Source: Candidatus Bipolaricaulota bacterium
Lineage (GTDB): Bacteria > Bipolaricaulota > Bipolaricaulia > Bipolaricaulales > Bipolaricaulaceae
NCBI GenBank assembly: GCA_021163465.1
Contig: JAGGWU010000025.1
Location: 1 to 10,905, forward strand
Length of the DNA stretch: 10,905 nucleotides
Direction: 5' to 3'
The translations under genes and the position numbers were made by a program. Under the pieces are notes generated by a model. That model ran no database searches. It worked only from the letters and a program-made list of their open reading frames with translations, and had not been told where the DNA came from. This document shows, one piece after another, positions 6,916 through 10,905 of this stretch (positions are counted from its first letter, which is position 1; each line of letters opens with the position of its first letter).

Positions 6916-7960
<1,045 letters not shown>

Positions 7961-7966
7961 CGGGCG

Positions 7967-8575
7967 GTGGCGGCCAAGGTCGTCCTTGCCACCAAGAACC
8001 CCCACAAGGTCGAGGAGATCCTCGCCATCCTAGGGGATATCCCGGGGATAGAGTGGCTAACCTTCCGGGAGATCTCCTTTTCCGATGTGGAAGAAGTGGG
8101 GGAGACCTTGGAGGAGAACGCCGTCCTTAAGGCCACGGCGGTGGCACGGGAGACGGGCCTGCCGGCGTTGGCGGAGGACACGGGGTTGGAGGTGGAGGCG
8201 TTGGGGGGAGCGCCGGGGGTGCGATCGGCCCGGTTTGCGGGAGAGGACAAGGACTATCGGGCCAACAACGAGAAGCTCCTTCGGCTGCTTGAGGGGGTAA
8301 GGAATCGGCGGGCCCGGTTTCACACGGTGGCGGTCTTAGCCCTTCCCGACGGACGTATGTGGAAAACGGAGGGTGTACTGAAGGGAAAGATCGCCGAGGC
8401 GCCCCGGGGGGAGCACGGGTTCGGTTACGATCCCCTTTTTGTTCCGGAGGGCGAGACCCGCACGCTGGCGGAGATGCTTCCGGAGGAGAAGAACGTGATC
8501 TCCCACCGCCGCCGAGCCCTCGAGGCCATGCGCACCATCCTCCAAAATCTTGCTACAGGCGTAATTTTGGCTTAG
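7967..8575 (+). CDS. rdgB: XTP/dITP diphosphatase (non-canonical purine NTPase, RdgB/HAM1)
   Basis: A 202-residue house-cleaning enzyme that hydrolyses dITP, ITP and XTP to monophosphate and pyrophosphate, keeping deaminated purines out of DNA and RNA. Family motifs are complete and ordered: ATKNPHK (8-14), ETLEENA (46-52), AEDTGL with general base D71 (69-74), GAPGVRSARFAG (81-92), GFGYDPLF (151-158) and SHRRRAL (179-185). Length matches the family. It starts at a GTG 6 nt after the dppF stop with little Shine-Dalgarno, so translation is probably coupled to dppF. It is the last gene of the operon, and I see no terminator hairpin behind it. Confidence 0.93.
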   Translation: MAAKVVLATKNPHKVEEILAILGDIPGIEWLTFREISFSDVEEVGETLEENAVLKATAVARETGLPALAEDTGLEVEALGGAPGVRSARFAGEDKDYRANNEKLLRLLEGVRNRRARFHTVAVLALPDGRMWKTEGVLKGKIAEAPRGEHGFGYDPLFVPEGETRTLAEMLPEEKNVISHRRRALEAMRTILQNLATGVILA

Positions 8576-8739
8576 TGGGAAGTCAACACCCATGGTATTC
8601 GCCATCTACAAAAACCTTGTGGACAATTATCCCTTTCATCTGTGACCAAGTCCCGCTAGCCGTGGCACGATGATTCTGTAGGCAAGACAGTGGCTGCTTT
8701 AATATTCCTTCGAAAAAGCTCTCGGGAAAAGGGGGCGTA
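8576..8739. other. Intergenic gap before the secreted repeat protein
   Basis: These 164 bases hold no convincing gene, tRNA or terminator. TAATAT at 8700-8705 could be a -10 box but has no good -35 at 16-18 nt. A G-rich Shine-Dalgarno (AGGGGGCG, about 8729-8736) sits just before the ATG at 8740. Composition falls here from the GC-rich rdgB gene to the more AT-rich DNA that continues into the next gene. Confidence 0.4.
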
Positions 8740-10905
8740 ATGGTGCGAAGAAAGGTTATAGGAGGGCTTCTCCTCCTTTCGGGCATTTTGGCCTGGGGGG
8801 TGAGTGCCCAAGTCACTTTTGTGGACCAGGACCTCGCGGCTGGCTATCTAAACCCTGGTGATACTGACATTGTGGTACAAAAGGTAAGATTGCAGAACAC
8901 TGCGGATCAGCCAATTCTCTTCGATGTCATCACGGTACGCAACCTGGGAACTGCCACCCATCAAGAAATCACGCGGATCGAGCTTCGGGACGGAGGAGGC
9001 CTGATCGGGGCTGTAAATAATCCCATCGGACTCGCCAGTGGTGGTGTGGCGATCGCAGTGGATTACACCCTCCCTGCGGGAGCGACGGTGGACATTGAGG
9101 TATTGGTAGATGTAGCCGATGTAGCACAAATTGATGGTGGTAAAACACTCGTCCTGGAGGTTCAATTTCACTACTTCGTGGGCACCACCGCTTATACGAG
9201 TGCATGGATCCCTGATGGCGAGACCGAAGAGATCGTAAAAGCAGGGTTCGAAGAGATTCACGAAACCGAACTTCCTGCAGGCAATTACAATCCGGGCGAT
9301 GGAGTCGATAACCCGGTACAACAGGTCACATTCACCGACAACGACGCCAATGACTCCCCAATAACAGTGACTAAAATCAAAGTTCGCAATTTAGGGACAG
9401 CAATAGCTGCAGACGATATTGCTTCGGTCAAAGTTACGGTGCGCTACGATGGCGTGAATTACGAAGAAACCAAAGTGCCCGACGCAACAGATTTCAATAA
9501 TGGTGGACTTGTTTTTGATCCCACAACTAATTTTGGGGCTTGGAATGGAAATGTAGCTGACGATTCTGCAATTGAGATAAAGGTCGAAATCGAAGTGGCG
9601 GGGAACCCAACGGATGGGCGTACCGTCCAGACAGAGATCATTTTGGAGTTGGTTGAACAACAACCGGGCGGTGATCAAGGATTTACACAGACCTCGCAAG
9701 CCCCTACGGTACAAACAATCCGGAATGCAGGGATAGAAGAGATCGAAGAACAAAGTACACCTCCCGTGTCTGGGGTTCTAAACCCAGGAGAGATCCTTGC
9801 CCAGACGATCGTGGTACGGGACAACGATGTAAACCCTGATCAACCAGAGATAACAGCGATTTGGATTCAAAATCAGGGGACAGCCACGGACGCTGAAATC
9901 GCGGACATCACGGTGAAAGTTAACGGAACAACAATAGGGCAATTCCCTGGCGGTACTTTTGCAGAGTTCGCTACTACAGGGACTTGGTTAAATATAACCG
10001 ATCAATTGCTGAACGACGACGGGACATTGACCGTGCAGATCCTTTACCGGATTGGGAACATATCACCAGGTCATACATTGCAACCGCGGGTCAAAATAGC
10101 CTCGCTGGAGCCTAATGATGGTGTAACCAATAATGACGAAACGAACGCTTACATATCCCCATATGTAGATTTCCCCGTGGCCGCAGAGTTGCGGCCCGCA
10201 GGGTTCGAGTACGCCGAGGACGTAGCTCAGGATTCGGCCACGGTCTTTACCGGCCAGCGGTTCCTGGCCCAAAAGATTCGCCTCGATGACCAGGACGAAA
10301 ACGACGACGGGGTAACTATTAACCCTGTGGTAATAAGGAACCTCGGAACTGCGAAGGCTTCCGACATTACAAAGATAGAGGTTCGTAACGCAGCCGGGGA
10401 CCTCCTGGGCGAGACAACCGACGTCGCCGGGTTCCATACCGGTGGGGTCACCATTTCCACCCTCCAAAACAACGTTGTGGCCGACGACGGTTCCATCGAA
10501 CTCTGGATTTGGGTCACGATCGCCGCTCCGGAAGTGGCGGTCGCTGGCCGCACAATTCAACTTGAAACCACTGTCCACCACCTAGAGAACGGCGCAACCT
10601 ATCAGGCAACCGTGGCCTCTGCTGCTGTCTTTACCATTGAACTCAATCGCCGACCGGTGGTCAATTTCGACTGGACCCCGGAGAACCCCAAGTGGAGCGA
10701 TAACATCACCTTCACCCCCTCCGTTTCCGATCCCGATGGAGATGCGATCGTATGGTCGCAGTGGGACTTCGGTGACGGGACTGATCCCATCACCCGCGAC
10801 GGACCACCTCAAACCGTCACCCACCAGTACCCCGATGGCGGCACGTTCACCGTTACTTTAACCGTCAAAGACGCCCGGGGTCTCACGGGAACGAAGTCGA
10901 AACAG
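8740..10905 (+). CDS. Secreted multi-repeat beta-domain protein with PKD domain (3' end outside window)
   Basis: An open frame of 722 codons with no stop before the window end, so the protein continues. Residues 1-23 are a classic Sec signal peptide: MVRRK, a hydrophobic core GGLLLLSGILAWG, then VSA before the likely cleavage at A23/Q24. Residues 24-635 hold four divergent copies of a ~150-160-residue beta-rich unit, each with an NLGTA-type core and, in copies 2-4, a GFEEI-like opening. Residues 637-722 form a PKD domain (Ig-like fold) with RRPVVNFDWTPENP, SDPDGD, WDFGDGT (675-681) and GGTFTVTLTVKDARG. PKD domains occur in extracellular proteins and mediate surface or glycan/protein contacts. 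No catalytic domain is visible so far; one could lie downstream. I do not recognise the repeat family; it resembles CARDB/Ig-like extracellular modules in style. Likely secreted or cell-surface and possibly adhesive or structural (inference). Many Asp/Asn-rich loops could bind calcium. Confidence 0.88.
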   Translation, partial: MVRRKVIGGLLLLSGILAWGVSAQVTFVDQDLAAGYLNPGDTDIVVQKVRLQNTADQPILFDVITVRNLGTATHQEITRIELRDGGGLIGAVNNPIGLASGGVAIAVDYTLPAGATVDIEVLVDVADVAQIDGGKTLVLEVQFHYFVGTTAYTSAWIPDGETEEIVKAGFEEIHETELPAGNYNPGDGVDNPVQQVTFTDNDANDSPITVTKIKVRNLGTAIAADDIASVKVTVRYDGVNYEETKVPDATDFNNGGLVFDPTTNFGAWNGNVADDSAIEIKVEIEVAGNPTDGRTVQTEIILELVEQQPGGDQGFTQTSQAPTVQTIRNAGIEEIEEQSTPPVSGVLNPGEILAQTIVVRDNDVNPDQPEITAIWIQNQGTATDAEIADITVKVNGTTIGQFPGGTFAEFATTGTWLNITDQLLNDDGTLTVQILYRIGNISPGHTLQPRVKIASLEPNDGVTNNDETNAYISPYVDFPVAAELRPAGFEYAEDVAQDSATVFTGQRFLAQKIRLDDQDENDDGVTINPVVIRNLGTAKASDITKIEVRNAAGDLLGETTDVAGFHTGGVTISTLQNNVVADDGSIELWIWVTIAAPEVAVAGRTIQLETTVHHLENGATYQATVASAAVFTIELNRRPVVNFDWTPENPKWSDNITFTPSVSDPDGDAIVWSQWDFGDGTDPITRDGPPQTVTHQYPDGGTFTVTLTVKDARGLTGTKSKQ
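8809..10644 (+). repeat. Four tandem protein-level repeats within the secreted protein
   Basis: Approximate units are residues 24-167, 168-330, 331-487 and 488-635. The shared core is an xxVRNLGTA strand-turn followed by an ITxIEVR-like strand: N68-A72 (NLGTA), N217-A221 (NLGTA), N378-A382 (NQGTA) and N534-A538 (NLGTA). The N-to-N distances are 149, 161 and 156 residues. Upstream of each core sits an NPGD/E-type loop (38-41, 184-187, 348-351; degenerate TGQR at 504-507) and a strand with Q-K/T-I/V. Units 2-4 open with GFEEI (169), GIEEI (331) and GFEYAE (488). DNA identity between copies is low, so this is old duplication, not an unstable array. Confidence 0.8.

Noticed and set aside
8680..8710. 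Promoter for the secreted repeat protein using TAATAT at 8700-8705
   Set aside because: No acceptable -35 box at normal spacing, so it is too weak to list as a feature.
8848..10581. Minus-strand open frames over the secreted repeat protein (8848-9321, 9391-9753, 10063-10581)
   Set aside because: They lie opposite a clear signal-peptide-bearing, repeat-containing frame of 722 codons and show no domain or ribosome site.

Overview
The window reads as bacterial chromosomal DNA of high GC content: most genes look roughly 60-68% GC by eye, and a hand count of bases 2401-2460 gives 41/60. Genes are tightly packed, and GTG starts are common (the HerA-like, nuclease, dppD and rdgB genes). GroEL, SecG, Dpp/Opp transport ATPases and an ITPase together point to a bacterium rather than an archaeon or phage. 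The lineage cannot be fixed from sequence alone. A deep-branching, possibly thermophilic phylum such as Bipolaricaulota/Acetothermia is a guess, not a result.

Layout. Bases 1-177 are a near-perfect 81-bp inverted duplication of groEL sequence around a 15-nt spacer. It looks like a fold-back chimera at a contig end, so authentic groEL begins only near base 97. The groEL 3' end runs to 575 and is followed by a strong intrinsic terminator. A ParB/Srx-domain gene (632-1441, minus) diverges from a two-gene plus-strand operon: a HerA-type hexameric ATPase (1735-3246) and a RecB/Cas4-type PD-(D/E)XK nuclease (3257-4102). A candidate sigma-70 promoter for each direction and a GC-rich inverted repeat lie in the 293-base gap between them. 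A family-4 glycosyltransferase (4267-5574, minus) converges on the nuclease.

From a good promoter at 5646-5673 a second plus-strand operon runs secG, dppD, dppF and rdgB, with gaps or overlaps of no more than about 30 bases. The Dpp ATPases have no permease or binding-protein genes beside them here.

From 8740 to the window end is one long open reading frame with no stop (722 codons). It encodes a secreted protein with a signal peptide, four divergent ~150-160-residue beta-rich repeats and then a PKD domain. Its first two thirds are clearly more AT-rich than the rest of the window.

The part most like an undescribed system is the ParB-domain / HerA-like / Cas4-like nuclease locus. It resembles HerA-NurA in logic (a translocase paired with a nuclease) but uses a RecB-type nuclease whose Fe-S motif has His where one Cys is usual. 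The secreted repeat protein is the other candidate for a new family.
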